A stretch of DNA of 64,000 nt, taken from the NCBI RefSeq assembly GCF_014839805.1, contig NC_051119.1:2225245-2289244 (forward strand). Direction: 5' to 3'. This document shows positions 12,028 through 23,640 of the stretch, in pieces (the stretch's first letter is position 1; each line of letters opens with the position of its first letter). The stretch is from Manduca sexta (lineage: Eukaryota > Arthropoda > Insecta > Lepidoptera > Sphingidae). A program made the translations under genes and the position numbers. Below the pieces are notes generated by a model. The model made no database searches, was not told the DNA's origin, and saw only the letters and a program-made list of their open reading frames with translations.

Positions 12028-12360
12028 TAATAATAATAATATCAGCCCTGTATTATATACTTGCCCACTGCTGAGCACGGGCCTCCTCTACTACTGAGAG
12101 GGATTAGGCCTTAGTCCACCACGCTGGCCTAGTGCGGATTGGTAGACTTCACACACCCTCGAAATTCCTATAGAGAACTTCTCAGATGTGCAGGTTTCCT
12201 CACGATGTTTTCCTTCACCGTTAAAGCGAACGATAAATTCACAAAGAATACACACATGATTTTAGAAAAGTCAGAGGTGTGTACCCTTGGGATTTGAACC
12301 TGCGGATATTCGTCTTGGCAGTCCGTTTCACACTCAACTAGGCTATCTCCGCTTTTTTTT
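12028..12360 (-). repeat. SINE-C, full-length
   Basis: This copy is very similar to 6748-7080 and shares long identical blocks such as GGTAGACTTCACACACCCTC. The plus-strand start is (AAT)n and the end is the tRNA-like head followed by a T-run. The head keeps GGTTCAAATCC. Confidence 0.9.
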
Positions 12361-12819
12361 TTTAAGAAATAGAATAAGAATGTTTATTTTAAAAAAAATA
12401 TTTGAGTATGTATTGAAATTGGGTTTACAATAATATAACAGTAGTATTACGAACATGAATTTGAGTTTATTAATTATAAAAACTTGTGTTTTTACAGCAT
12501 GTATAAATCAAATACAGTCACTTACAACGGTTAATCGATCAATACAATTCAGCAAAATAAATTTTGATTTTAGTGTACTTTAAGTTATTCATCTAACAGT
12601 AGTCATTACGTGAAATAGTAATTTACAAAGGCTGTCATTACGGTACAATCGCGCACACATCTGGATATTACGGCGGATGCAGGTTCGTTCACATCCTACG
12701 ACAACGGAAAAAATGAGACATGTCAAAATTGCCAAAAAATACTTAGTTGGGAATAAAACGGATTGTCGAGACGAAGACCCGCAGATTCCAAACCCAGCCA
12801 TCTTTGAATTTTCGGTTTT

Positions 12820-13030
12820 ACGTTTCATCATCAGCCACATAAAGAGCACTGCTAAAAATAGGCCTCCCCCAAAGATTTCCAGACGGACCCAAAAGCGGCC
12901 TGCATCCAACGTGATCCTGCGACATTTATCAAGTCGTCTAGCCACTTTGTAGGTGGACGTCAAACGCTGTGCTTGCCGGTATGTGGTCTCCACTCGAGAA
13001 CTTTTTGCCCCATCTGCCGTCAGTTCTGCG
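12820..13030. repeat. Dispersed repeat P, copy 1
   Basis: Shared blocks ATCATCAGCC, CACTGCTRAAYATNGGC, CCCCAAAGATTTCCAGA and a GTGGTCTCCACTC patch link this with 32.0-32.2, 35.9-36.1 and about 38.0 kb. It belongs to a widespread lepidopteran LINE-derived repeat. The 134-codon minus-strand frame over it shows no domain. Confidence 0.6.
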
Positions 13031-13194
13031 AGCTGTGTACCCTGCCCCGTGCCATTTTAGCTTGCTAATCCGCTGGGCTATGGATATGGTGTGACGTTTG
13101 TTCTTTGTTAATTATCGCTCGTTTGAACGGTAAAATAAAGATCGCGAGGGTAGCTATATACCTAAGAATTATTCATAAGAATTCCGACAGTAAG

Positions 13195-13300
13195 TGAAGT
13201 CTTTCAAACCGCACTAGGACAGCGTGGTGGACTAAGGCCTAATTCCTCTCAGTAATCAAGTAGGCCCGCGCCATGCAGTGAGACTATATATACAAGGCCG
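13195..13300 (+). repeat. SINE-C fragment
   Basis: Only the 3' half remains (CCGCACTAGGACAGCGTGGT, GGACTAAGGCCTAATTCCTC and CAGTGAGACTATATAT). Confidence 0.75.
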
Positions 13301-13539
13301 GTGTCATATTTATTTTATCTCCATTTTATTCTATCTACTTAATTGCATGATAAGTGATTTTATAACTACAGACATTCGACCACCTTGACACCAGATAAAA
13401 TAATTACCGATTTTGAATTGATTTAAATGTATTAAACATAAATTAAGTGACATGGAACAAACTTTTTAATTCATATATATACCAGTTTAAGCTCGCGACC
13501 CCGTACGCGTGGATTTCTTCAGAACAAAACTTTCATCTT

Positions 13540-13745
13540 GCTGTTCCAAAATTAGCCAAGTACTTGGACTGTGTGCTAAATGTTACGTTTTTAATTTTTT
13601 CCATTTTTTGAATTGCCTTAGTAGGCAAACGAGCAAGTTAAGCGGTCTGCCTGATGGTAAGCAGCTTCCGCCGTCCATGGACTTTGGAATGCCAGAGGAA
13701 CAGCCAAGCTGTTGCCTACCGGGAACCGGAGCCATCTAATCTATG
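13540..13745 (+). repeat. Dispersed repeat O, copy 1
   Basis: It shares TACTTGGACTGTGTGCTAAA, ATTGCCTTAGTAGGCAAA and the GCCTGATGGTA motif with 15,656-15,785, and continues here through CCAGAGGAACAGCCAAGCTG. It is a common lepidopteran SINE-like repeat. Confidence 0.65.
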
Positions 13746-15104
13746 CTTTGAGTTTTGAAGCTGTCACCTATGCTTCGGAAGCCGTTCCAAGCCCAGCTTT
13801 CGACGCTCGATTTTATGTGATAATTTATTTTATTTACTCCAAGATTCGATCTCCAAAATTTTTTAGGTCTGTGTATTTTTCTTACCGAAAGTTTCTTTAA
13901 TTATCGTGTTGTTTCGACTATATGTGAGATTCTTCTCTCTGTTTTCAATCTGTCTATATTTCTATACGTGAAAATGACAGAAAAAAGCACAATACTTGCA
14001 GGGTCTGGTCAAGTCTCTCGCGCCAATTCCAACTTATGTACTGTAAGGTTGGTTGAGAGGGCAGGATATTCTCGTCTCTCCCTATCCCTTAATCTTTGAC
14101 AGCGCACATCTAACATAGGGTTTTTAATAGACCTTAGTTATTGAGTATCTTGTTAGCAAGAACAATAACTCGTTTAGGTATGAACGAACCTTAATAGCAC
14201 GCGTGGGATCATAAAATGAGTCTGACACTGCCTCGCATCGTATGGGGCGTCAGTTTCCAATTTATTTTTTTTCCCCCGTTGCAGGGCCGCTGCAGTAAAC
14301 TTGAATCGTAAAGTTACGATGTCTGGCCCTCGCTTCTACCACAGTGAGGGTTCGTAAAAAATAAATTGCGTGTTTTTTTTTCGGTTGTGGTAATGAATTT
14401 TTGAATTTGGAATGATATTTACGGAAATTAATTTCCTAATGAATTTAAATTATGTTTTTGGTATGGGTTGTGATTATGGAAATATTGAATGATTTTTTAA
14501 ATACTTAATTACATAAGCAATTTTATTTTGTATTTAATTTAAATTGTATGTGATTATACCAACCTCTTATTAGATTCGAAATAATTTAATTAGGTATTTT
14601 TTTGAAAAATAAATTTACTCGTAAGGCTTAATTTAAATTTCAAAGTAATAAAACTGTAACAAAAAGGTTTTAGATTAAACGCAATTTAGTTTTAAATTAT
14701 GAAGTTTCATATTTAATCTAAAATGTTAGGAAATAATCACAAACAAATTTAATTTTTAAATATAAATGATGTCTAAGCAATATTGTAATATAATTTTATC
14801 CGATAAATATAAAATAACGTAAACGAACTTTGATAACCTAAAAAAATTAACACAAAAACTTTTACAAAAAAAGAAATTCACTTGATAATCGAAATAGTGC
14901 TTTGCCTACGGGTCCGTGGTAAAGGTCCTATAATTTAGTAAGGATAATAGAGGTACATTTTTCACCGGCACAAATTGGATACGGCGGCGTGATGGTTTTT
15001 TGTTGCATTTCTACGTCACGAAGGGTGCTTTATTTACTGTGTGAATTGTAAACTATCCTTCGATTCTCAGGCAGAGTTTACACTTCAAGTCAAGTCAAGT
15101 TTAC
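13746..15104. other. Noncoding stretch
   Basis: No exon is recognised. 14,360-14,880 is extremely AT-rich. 13,990-14,340 is GC-richer, but I found no repeat partner or coding signal. Confidence 0.4.
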
Positions 15105-15395
15105 TGCTGGTAGGTCTCTCGTATGTGAGATCCCGCTTGGGTAGGTACCACCGCAATGTCTATTTCGGCCGCCAAGCAGCAGTGTGTAGTCACTGTTGTG
15201 GTCCGGTTTGAAGGACATTGTAGCCAGTGGACATAATGAGACTAAACATCTCATGTCTCATGATGGCGAGCGCAGTGAACTAAACAATACTTTATAATTC
15301 AAGGTGTTGGATGGTGTTTCTACTGTTTATGGGCGGTCGTATCGCTTACCATCTAGCGAATGGCAAGCTCGTTTCGTCATTTAAAGCAATAAAAA
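15105..15395 (+). repeat. SINE-B, full-length
   Basis: It is complete from TGCTGGTAGGTCTCTCGTAT to CAAGCTCGTTTCGTCATT and AAGCAATAAAAAA. Confidence 0.85.
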
Positions 15396-15655
15396 ATCAG
15401 TACATATATAGGCAAAGTTACCGTCTCTAACACTAAATTTATTGTTGTGTCTTAAGGTAGTGTGTTAGAAATGATCCGGTGTAAATTACTAAGAGATGTA
15501 AATTACTAATATCGCTCGCCTGAGTCAGTCTACGATCACACAGGAAAAGTACGTGAAATAATACCTTTGTTGCATTTTGCACTAACAGGTGGACAAAATT
15601 CAAATCCCCTGTTCTGGTGGTAAATGACACAAGTAATTACATTATTTATAATATA

Positions 15656-15800
15656 GAACCAAAGTTTATCTTGCTGTTTTTACTTGGACTGTGTGCTAAA
15701 TGTTATGTTTTTAATTTTTCCATATTTTTTTATTGCCTTAGTAGGCAAATGAGAGAGTGGGTCGCCTGATGGTACGTAGCTTCCGACAGACAGACAGACA
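15656..15800 (+). repeat. Dispersed repeat O, copy 2, ending in (GACA)n
   Basis: It matches 13,540-13,650 and then runs into a short GACAGACAGACAGACAGG tract at 15,785-15,802. Confidence 0.65.
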
Positions 15801-16049
15801 GGTTGTAATGGAAAAGTTTTTTATTCTCAGAAGGGCTAGGCATACATACCTATGTATATGTTTCGCCATGAAAATCAGCGTCAAGAATTTGCTGTTTGGC
15901 ATATGCTGACCTAGATCCTATTGGTATTGTTGTGGGACATATACCATCCACACTGGAGGAGTATTTGAGTACTTATGTCTCCAGATACTCCTCTAATTAT
16001 AAAATTGTATTTTCTTTTTGTTTTTATGCTCTACCTTATAAGAAGTATA

Positions 16050-16335
16050 ATAATATCAACCCTGTATTATATACTGTCCCACTGCTGAGAGGAATAGGCC
16101 TTAGTCCACCACGCTAGCCTAATGCAGATTGGTAGACTTCACACACTTTCGAAATTCTTATAGAGAACTTCTCAGGTATGCAGGTTTTCTCACGATTTTT
16201 TCCTCCACCGTTTAAGCAAGCGATAATTCACAAAGAATACACACATGATTTTTTTAGAAAAGTCAGAGGTGTGTGCCCTTGTTATTTGAACCTGCGGACA
16301 TTCGTCTCGGCAGTCCGTTCCACACCCAACTAGGA
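16050..16335 (-). repeat. SINE-C with probable target-site duplication
   Basis: This is a complete reverse copy with some internal deletion (the CCTCCTCTACTACT part is lost). Flanks carry TATAAGAAGTATA at about 16,037-16,049 and again at about 16,357-16,370, which fits a target-site duplication. Confidence 0.8.
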
Positions 16336-16379
16336 ATAATAAGTATATAAGAAGTACTATATAAGAAGTATAATTTATT

Positions 16380-16600
16380 TTACACTAGCTTTTGCTCGCG
16401 GCTCCGCCCGCGTTATAAAGTTTTTCAGGCTAAAGTTTCCCATTATAAAAGTAATAGTTTCCCGGGAGCCTATGTTCTTCCCTGGGTTTCAAACTGTCTC
16501 CATACCAAATTTCATCTTAATACGTTGGGTAGTTTTTGAGTTTAACACGTTCAGGCAGACAAATTCAGCGGGGGACTTCGCTTTATAATAAATTTTTGTA
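16380..16600 (+). repeat. LINE-tail type repeat
   Basis: ACTAGCTTTTGCTCGCGGCT at the start is followed by CATACCAAATTTCATCTTAA and GACTTCGCTTTATAATAA. The same pattern recurs at 27.04 and 32.37 kb. This is a 3'-end motif common to lepidopteran LINE-derived repeats and carries no coding part. Confidence 0.6.
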
Positions 16601-16730
16601 TAACTTTTTAAGAGGAACAATCCCGTCATACATCATTGTTGCATAACTTTAACCGTTCACGCAGCGCACCCAACAGAAGCTCTCAAAAATATTATATTTT
16701 CCCCGTTTTTGCAATATGTTGAAACTGTTA

Positions 16731-16934
16731 CTGCTATAGCACTCCAGGAACAAAGGGCTATCCAACATAAAAATATTTTTTCAGTTCGAACCGATAGTTC
16801 CTGAGATTAGCCATTACTGAACCGCTCCTATTGAGTATAGCGTGATGATATATAGCCTATAGCACTCCACGAACAAAGGGCTATCCAACACAAAAAGAAT
16901 TTTTCAGTTTGAACCAGTAGTTCCTGAGATTAGA
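16731..16934 (+). repeat. Direct duplication inside a dispersed repeat, about 122 bp apart
   Basis: AACAAAGGGCTATCCAACA and GTTCCTGAGATTAG occur twice, in 16,731-16,811 and 16,853-16,934, in the same order. The second copy continues into AGCGTTCAAACAAACAAAC, the usual end of this repeat. Either two nested copies or a tandem duplication would explain it. Confidence 0.7.
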
Positions 16935-17439
16935 GCGTTCAAACAAACAAACTCTTCAGCTTTATATAATAGTATAGAGTATAGATGTTGCAGTAGTCAA
17001 AGTTGCGTTAATGATGAAATGTGTATTCGTCTGCCAAGTTTGAATTTCCCATCCTCTAAATTCGCCGCCCGGGGCACGGGCCCTGGCTTGCCGCCCCTCC
17101 TAGATCCGGGGCTGACTGAGAGTGTTATAAACGTAAGAGTAGACAAATATAATGAGAAAGCTTCGAACTGCTATGCTATCGGGAGCTACACGTGTTATTG
17201 TGAGTCAACCATAAAAGATAGACATATGCTGTCGTGGGATATTTTTATATAATTTTAAGGCGAACATTTCCGTCATACATGATTTCTGTGTAGCTTTAAC
17301 CATTAAGGTTGTACACGCGGCGGAAGCTTAAAAAATGGAGTAACTTCTCCCGTTTTCCCAACATTTCCCTTCACTGCTCTGCTCCTATTAATTGTAGCGT
17401 GATGAAAAGTATACTATAACCAGCACAGGAGTATGACAA

Positions 17440-17498
17440 ATAATTGTACCAAGTTTCGTTAAAATCCGTCGAGTAGTTTTTGTTTCTATAACGGTTAT

Positions 17499-17535
<37 letters not shown>
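17440..17535 (+). repeat. LINE 3' tail ending in a (GACA)n microsatellite
   Basis: CAAGTTTCGTTAAAATCCGT followed by GAGTAGTTTTTG is the usual 3' tail of insect non-LTR repeats. It ends in about nine GACA units (near 17,499-17,533). Confidence 0.75.
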
Positions 17536-18823
17536 AATTTTACTAATTGCATTTTTGGCATCAGTATCGATCCCTAATCACCCCCTGATAGTTATTTTGG
17601 AAATATATTTCATGTACAGAATTGACCTCTCTACAGATTTATTATAAGTATAGATGATGTTTACCACCCAATCTGTGGCCAATAAATGTTTTTTTCCTTC
17701 TTTCCATGATAGGAAGAGATGTCATGTTCCTTCCTATAGTGTGATGAAGGCAAGTCTGTACTGAGACCGAACACTTAATAATTATCAACCTTGGCATTGC
17801 TGAAGCCCATGGACAGGGATAGCGGCTTACCATAAGGCGGCGGCTTCCCAGTCAACATAAGGCAACAAAGTTAGCCTATCAGTCAGTGGTATATATAAAA
17901 TTGCCATTTACCAAACATTTCTATATAAATGTTTGTCGGTTTTGATTCATTCCGCACCCCACCACATTAGGGACTGTAAAAAGGAATTGATCGTAAACCA
18001 ACCCCAAGCAACGCGGGGCATCAGGCCTTGTCCATCAAATGTTTATTATGTGGGGGACACAGCTATTACATAGAAACATATAAATATATTTTATATGATG
18101 CTCGTGGTTTCCTCAAATTCTTTTCCGTTATAAAAATTCCACACGTTTCCGGAATAAAATTTATATATCCAGAATATCTATCCAAATGCCAAATTTTATA
18201 CAAATCTGTTCAACCGAATACGCATTTATAATATTAATAAGATAGGAAACAAATTCTGGACTTTATACTTCCAATTTCCAGAGACTAAACACGAAGTTAG
18301 GCGATTGTGAAATAATATAAAACAACATAACCACAGTTTTTGCGTTTCGCCACAGCCGTTGACGCTGTGAACTTTAACCACGAAAGTCTGGTGAGTGTCC
18401 GCCGATAACTTAATATATTCTGTTTCCGAACCTTTGACATTAAATGACATTTAAATGTAACACGTTTCTCTCAAGAAAACGCCTTTCACATACTACCGAT
18501 GACGATGCGATTAATCGTTACGATAGTTTGTCTGGTGCGTTTATTTTTATTTCATTTTAGTAGGTGTTTTTCAATCATACGTATATATATATACGTCTAT
18601 ATTATACCTTCAATTTATGTCACCATTGGGTGGTAATTCGCTCCTTTGTTAGTGGTATTATCGCAAGATAAGTACTGCCACTAAACATCCATTGTAAAGG
18701 GCATTGTTTCCTTCCGATTTGAAGTAGACTGTAGCTAGGTTAAGTATATAAGACCTAACATAGTGTCCTAAAATAATAAGACGCTTATATTATGCATGAA
18801 TAAATAATTAGACTTAACCGATT
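17536..18823. other. Noncoding stretch
   Basis: 17,640-17,870 includes a CGGCTTACCATAAGGCGGCG patch related to the 3' ends of repeat O. 18,040-18,240 resembles a LINE tail (CCAAATTTTATACAAATCTG). No gene is seen. Confidence 0.4.
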
Positions 18824-18980
18824 ATTAAAATTAAACTATTTTTCGGATTTTATCGCGGTTTTTATATTTCAATTTAAAAGTCCGCCCCGTGACCACGACG
18901 GCTGCAAAGTCTTCGAAATGTCAGAAGAAAATTAAAATATAAAAACCGTGATAAAATCTGAAAAATAATCCAATTTTAAT
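18824..18980. repeat. Penelope-like terminal repeats as a large inverted repeat
   Basis: The arms at 18,824-18,875 and 18,928-18,980 are about 52 bp long and near-complementary (TTTTCGGATTTTATCGCGGT against its inverse). They surround a spacer that holds the hairpin GGCTGCAAAGTC. The same block occurs at 3.3, 21.8 and 29.8 kb. Two ends lying head to head suggest a collapsed or tandem-truncated insertion. Confidence 0.65.
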
Positions 18981-19029
18981 GTAAAATTCGCGAACATAAG
19001 AAATCATAACCAATTATTTTCAAAAAATC

Positions 19030-19230
19030 GTAAAGTGTGAACTGACCTGTCGAGTACACTTTGCGCAAATCGCTCCGTAATCTGGATAAAACGGAACCTT
19101 TAATTTAGCAGCGCTGTCAATCAGCCGAGGGCGTGGACAGATATCTGCCGATTACACACAATAATGTGGTTTCAACGGGCAATAAAGGGGCGATTCCGTA
19201 CACCACAGACCGCAGATACAAATCGCTTAT
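19030..19230. promoter_or_regulatory. Candidate enhancer upstream of WntA
   Basis: This is a unique, GC-richer island without a repeat partner. It carries TGTCAATCA at 19,115-19,123 (like a Pbx/Meis composite), GGGCGTGG at 19,129-19,136 (like Sp/KLF) and TGTGGTTT at 19,165-19,172 (like Runt). Motif matches this short arise by chance, so the call rests mainly on composition and position in a gene-free region. Confidence 0.3.
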
Positions 19231-19251
19231 TTGAGTAGCAAGTATTGAGTT

Positions 19252-19510
19252 TTGTTGGTGGTAGGATATATTTTATAGACGCCCAGATTTTGACCACCAT
19301 ACACTAGGTGTTGAAACCCGCCATCATACTGACCCACGAAAGTGTCGCGTCCCGGGATCAGCTTGTCTATATTTGGTTCCAACAGGCCGGCATAATTGTG
19401 TCGACTGTCGAGGGGTAATCATCTCTCGTCAGTCAACATTGTATTGGACCCCACTCCACTTACCACCAGGTCCAGTGGGACTACATAGCCAGGCCCGTAA
19501 AAAAAAAAAT
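19252..19510 (+). repeat. SINE-A, full-length
   Basis: Head TTGGTGGTAGGATATATTTT, full middle, end CCACTTACCACCAGGTCCAG followed by an A-run. Confidence 0.85.
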
Positions 19511-20966
19511 TGTTTGTGTTAATAATGTAATGCAATTATGCTTTGTCGAAATTATTCCGTCCTGATATAATTGAAGCGATCTTACTGCAATTTCGGATAG
19601 GTTATTTGCTGTTCCGATTAACTGAGTCAAGTATGTGAAAAGTATTGTTGCTTGACCTATTAGTAGCCAAAAACATGATAAAACGCGATTTCTCTCTAAA
19701 ACTGTTGTCAATATATCTTTTCAACTGATACTACTTTAGTCTACAGTGCGTCGCTGCGATCGGAACTCTACCTTTATCTTAACGTGATTTTGCACTTAAT
19801 TATACATTAAGCGAATGAGAGCTAAGTGAGAGGTATGCATTGTACATAATGTCGGTCATTTTGTTGTCTATACTTTTTATTTATTTTCCCTTAAGGTCAT
19901 TAAATTAATGTTTTATTTGCGTCCACATTGATCGGCGGAGTACTGATTTTAATACTGTCTGCTTTGGTATTTAATCGGCTTTTCATTATTTGAAATTGCT
20001 TCGGCAAAATACTTGCTTCAGCAGTACATATACTAAAATTAGAATAATACAGAGACAGAAATTTGGTACAATGCTAGAAACTACAGTTTTTACAGCTATA
20101 TTTTGGACACGGTGAAGTGAACTAATTATCCCTGACTGAAGTATTTATTTAATTTATAAGGTGTTACAATAACAGTACCTAACGCATGCACTGGGGGGCG
20201 AGTTATGTATCACATATGGGAACCTCTCCCCCTTCGTCTAAATTTTGAACACTCATTCAAGATACTTATTCTAATAATTGTTTGTGAAATGATACGTAAT
20301 TGTATGATATCTGGTAAGTAGTTTTTATGTCAGATTCGAGTTTTTCGTACTATTTCCATTGACGCATATTCTACAGACACGAACGTCCATATAAAGTATT
20401 TGTTTAAAATCTGAAGTTAGAATAAGTTTGCTGCAGCGCTAAAACATCAATTGTCGTCTAACCAAACTTTTTAAATATGCAGTGCTAAAGCGCTAAATAG
20501 AGTATAAGTAAAATGGTAACAAATACCGGATTGCAGTACACTTCAGTTGAACATAGTGAGCGTTCGGAACGCCAGGTCTAGTACTATATATATATCGATG
20601 TCTATATCGTATGAAATCCTCCTCACTTCAATTATAAAGTTATTTTTCTTCGTATCAAAGCTTCCTTACTTAATTTTTAAAGTAAACTTTTTTTTATAAA
20701 CATACTCATTACTAGCTTCATATTAATTTAACCAACATTCCGTAATGCAGAGCGATAGGTCTTGTAAAACAACTGACAATAAAGCAATGCATCATAATAA
20801 AACAATTAATTGTACGACGAGGACTATTAAAATCTGGTCGCATAAATTTTAATATTTACGACATGTGAGGTTCGTTCAGACTCGTCCGTGCAGGGGCCGT
20901 GCTTTGGGTCGATAATAGGCTTCATTTATTGGTATCAGTAATTTGACTTATAGTGTGGATAAACTT
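19511..20966. other. Noncoding stretch with dispersed repeat Q
   Basis: 20,480-20,620 contains GTGAGCGTTCGGAACGCC and a TATATATATCGAT patch that match the reverse complement of 31,400-31,500. The rest is AT-rich, with no exon seen. Confidence 0.45.
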
Positions 20967-21100
20967 ATTCTGGTGGTAGGATATATTTTACATGCGCCCG
21001 AGGGGTAATCATCTCTCGTCAGTCAACATTCTATTGTACCCCATTCGATTTACCATCAGTTATAGTGGGGTTATTTCGCTGTGGTTGTATAAAAAAAAAT
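20967..21100 (+). repeat. SINE-A with internal deletion
   Basis: The head (CTGGTGGTAGGATATATTTT) is joined directly at GCGCCCGAGGGG to the GTAATCATCTCTCGTCAG part. About 150 bp of the middle are missing, including the GATAGCGACC and GGCCGGCATAAT blocks. It ends with an A-run. Confidence 0.8.
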
Positions 21101-21637
21101 ATTTTCTAGATCATAAAACAAAAAGTAATAGAATTTAATTCACGAAATTAAAAATTAATGTCAATATAAACGTGTACAAATTCCATTCAAATTCTATTCA
21201 AGAAATTTGTGTAACGGGCTGCGAAACATTTAGAATTTTAACAAACTTTGTTATTTATTAGATTAAACTAAAGAAAACTAAAATGGCACATAAACCAAAC
21301 CTATCACGTATTATTAAAACAAAATGATCTATGAATGATCTAAGTTTTTAGAGGTCAAATATATTCTGACAGGGCACGGTCCCTGCACGGAAGCGTGTAC
21401 AATAAAAGGACCCGTCACCCACACCTGCCTGCTTTCGACAAATACTTGAAATTAAAAACCAAATATGTTTGGAAGATTGATGGGTTTTGGGTACTACCAT
21501 TCTCATAAGAGATACGAGTTTTGATATTATACTTATTTTTAATAGTTTGTTTATTTGTAAATCATTATTAAAATATCTATTTTTTTATTTTATTTGTATC
21601 ATAGATTATATATTTTTTGAAATTTTATTTACTAGGG

Positions 21638-22007
21638 CAAGTTTTTTTTTTATACGGACACCCCTCAGTGACCCCACTGCACCTGATGATGGTAAGTGGA
21701 GTGGGGTCCAATAGAATGTCGACTGACGAGAGATGATTACTCCTCGACAGTCGACACAATTATGATTTCTTATGTTTACACAAATGTTAGACATTAAAAT
21801 TAAACTATTTTTCGGATTTTATCGCGGTTTTAATGTTTTAGTCGATGCAATTATGCCGGCCTATTGAAACCAGATATACACAGGATCTACTGACATACAC
21901 AGCTGATGCCGAATCGCGACACACTTACGCCACTATGGCGGGTTTTAACACGTGGTGTATGGTGGTCGCTATCCGGACGGATATAAACTATATCCTACCA
22001 CCAGCAG
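21638..22007 (-). repeat. SINE-A interrupted by a nested insertion
   Basis: This reverse copy runs from the tail (T-run, ATACGGACAC) to the head (GGATATAAACTATATCCTAC). It is split at 21,765-21,840 by a piece of the Penelope-like end. A weak SINE-B head follows at 22,008-22,115. Confidence 0.85.
21765..21840 (+). mobile_element. Nested Penelope-like end fragment with 15-bp duplication
   Basis: These 76 bp match the block at 3.28 and 29.78 kb (AATGTTAGACATTAAAATTA and GGATTTTATCGCGGTTTT). They are flanked by GTCGACACAATTATG at 21,750-21,764 and GTCGATGCAATTATG at 21,841-21,855, a target-site duplication with two mismatches. This shows a retrotransposition event younger than the host SINE. Confidence 0.75.
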
Positions 22008-22332
22008 CAGGTCTCTCGTATTTATTCGGCTTAGTCAAATACAACAGCAATGGCTATTTCTGCTGACAAATTGTGCAAGTGTCATTCTGGCTTGGATGAT
22101 ATCGTAGCTACTTGAAATATTTTAATTGCAATATATTACTATGTTTATCGTGGTTTGATTCCCAGTAACAATAGGTACAGTATGTGAGTCTTCTAAAACA
22201 ATTTGGCTGATATTCTAATATCCAGAGTATGTCGTCAGTCAGTTAAAACAAAGCCTTATTGTATTTGCATAATAAAAACTGTGGTGTCTTCCCCAGATAA
22301 CAATATAAGGGCCTTTGGAAAAGAAGTCTATA

Positions 22333-23640
22333 TACCTAGTCTTGCCATAAATATTGTAATAAAGAAAAAAGAAAATTGTTAACTGCAAATAACATTTATT
22401 ACTTTTACAGTGTGTCAGTTTAATACATAAATATAAAACAATTAAAAATATAAAAGCTTATTCGAAGTGGTCTCCATTGGCTGCAATACAGTCCTTTAAA
22501 CGATGAGGCCAGTTATCAATAGAAGCACGCACTCTTTCCATGGGAAAATTCTTCACTGCCAATCGTATAGATTGTTTTAGGGACTCCAAATTATCATGGC
22601 GTTTAGAGCAAGCTGTACTCTCTAAAACTGACCACAAATCATAATCCAGCGGATTAAGATCGGGACTAGACGACGGCCAGTCTTCAGCTCTGATGAAGTC
22701 CGAAACGTTCGATTCCAACCAAGACTGCGTGGACCGAGCTTTATGACCCGGCGCCGAGTCTTGCTGGAAGGACCATACTTGGTTATTGAACATGGTGATG
22801 TTAAGGGGCTTAACTACCTTCTCAAGAATGGTATCTTGATACACTTGTGCCGATGTTTTGATACCTTTTCACAAAAATATGGCTCAGTCACTCCTTCATA
22901 GCTAACACCCCACCAAACCATCACTGAAGTCGGATAATGTCCACGTTGCACTCTGTCGACTAATTGGGAAGCTTCCTTAGAGCTTTGAGCATAAATACGG
23001 TCATTTTGTTTGTTAAAATGTTGCTCAATTGTAAAAATTTTCTCATCCGTAAACAAAATTTTTCTGTGACCTCCCTTTGCGTACCGCTTCAGTAGTTGTT
23101 TCGATTTTACCACCCTATTCTTCTTTAAATTATCAGTTAAGAAATGGCCAGTGCGTCTCTTATAGGCTGCAAGTCCTAAGTCATCTTTTAAAATACGCGA
23201 CATGGTTCTAGGTGCTATCTTCATTTCCCGAGATAAAATCTTTTGCTTTCGGACAGGATTTCTTCGAATTCTTTCCCTTACTGCTTTGACCACCTTTTTC
23301 GTACGAACACTACGTGGACGGCCAGAACTTTTCTGTCACAAACAGAGGAGGTCTCATTGTACCTATTAATAGCCCGGTACACAAACATTTTACTAATACC
23401 AAGTGTATGGAGAGTTTTAAAAATTGCATTTGGCTCCATACCTACTTTGTGTAATGCTATCACAGCGATTCGGTTCTCTTTATCACCCCACACCATTTTA
23501 ATATCGCAAAATATTTTACAATGTATTGGCGCCAAAATGAGAAAACACAATGAACAATCGTATAAAAATGACAGATTCGAAATTCAAATGTAATATTTTT
23601 TTATAATTAAGTGTAACAGTATTTATGGCCAGACTAAGTA
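22333..23640 (-). mobile_element. maT-type mariner (DD37D), about 1.3 kb, with TIRs and TA duplication
   Basis: The ends are inverted repeats: left CCTAGTCTTGCCATAAATAT from 22,335, right (reverse complement) CTTAGTCTGGCCATAAATAC from 23,638. Both are bounded by TA at 22,333-22,334 and 23,639-23,640, the target used by all Tc1/mariner elements. The interior holds one transposase gene on the minus strand. The size of about 1.3 kb is normal for the family. The element inserted in noncoding DNA far upstream of WntA. Confidence 0.9.
22458..23496 (-). pseudogene. mariner transposase, two frameshifts
   Basis: The protein would be about 345 residues and would cut and rejoin the element at its inverted repeats. 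An N-terminal helix-turn-helix region starts MVWGDKENRIAVIALHKVG and is followed by RKQKILSREMKIAPRTMSRI. The catalytic triad is visible: FTDEK, then QQDSAPGH, then SPDLNPLDYDLW. There are 37 residues between the second and third aspartates, which makes it DD37D (maT). Two one-base losses, near 23,326-23,334 (after SVCDRK) and near 22,861-22,866 (after FCEK), split it into three frames. All three acidic residues remain, so the copy died by indels and is fairly young. Confidence 0.9.

Noticed and set aside
12589..12993. 134-codon minus-strand frame with hydrophobic segments as a membrane protein
   Set aside because: It overlaps dispersed repeat P, and its translation has no family pattern. It is an accidental frame.
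17495..17535. Regular short repeats as a CRISPR-like array
   Set aside because: This is a simple (GACA)n microsatellite at the end of a LINE tail, in a eukaryotic genome.
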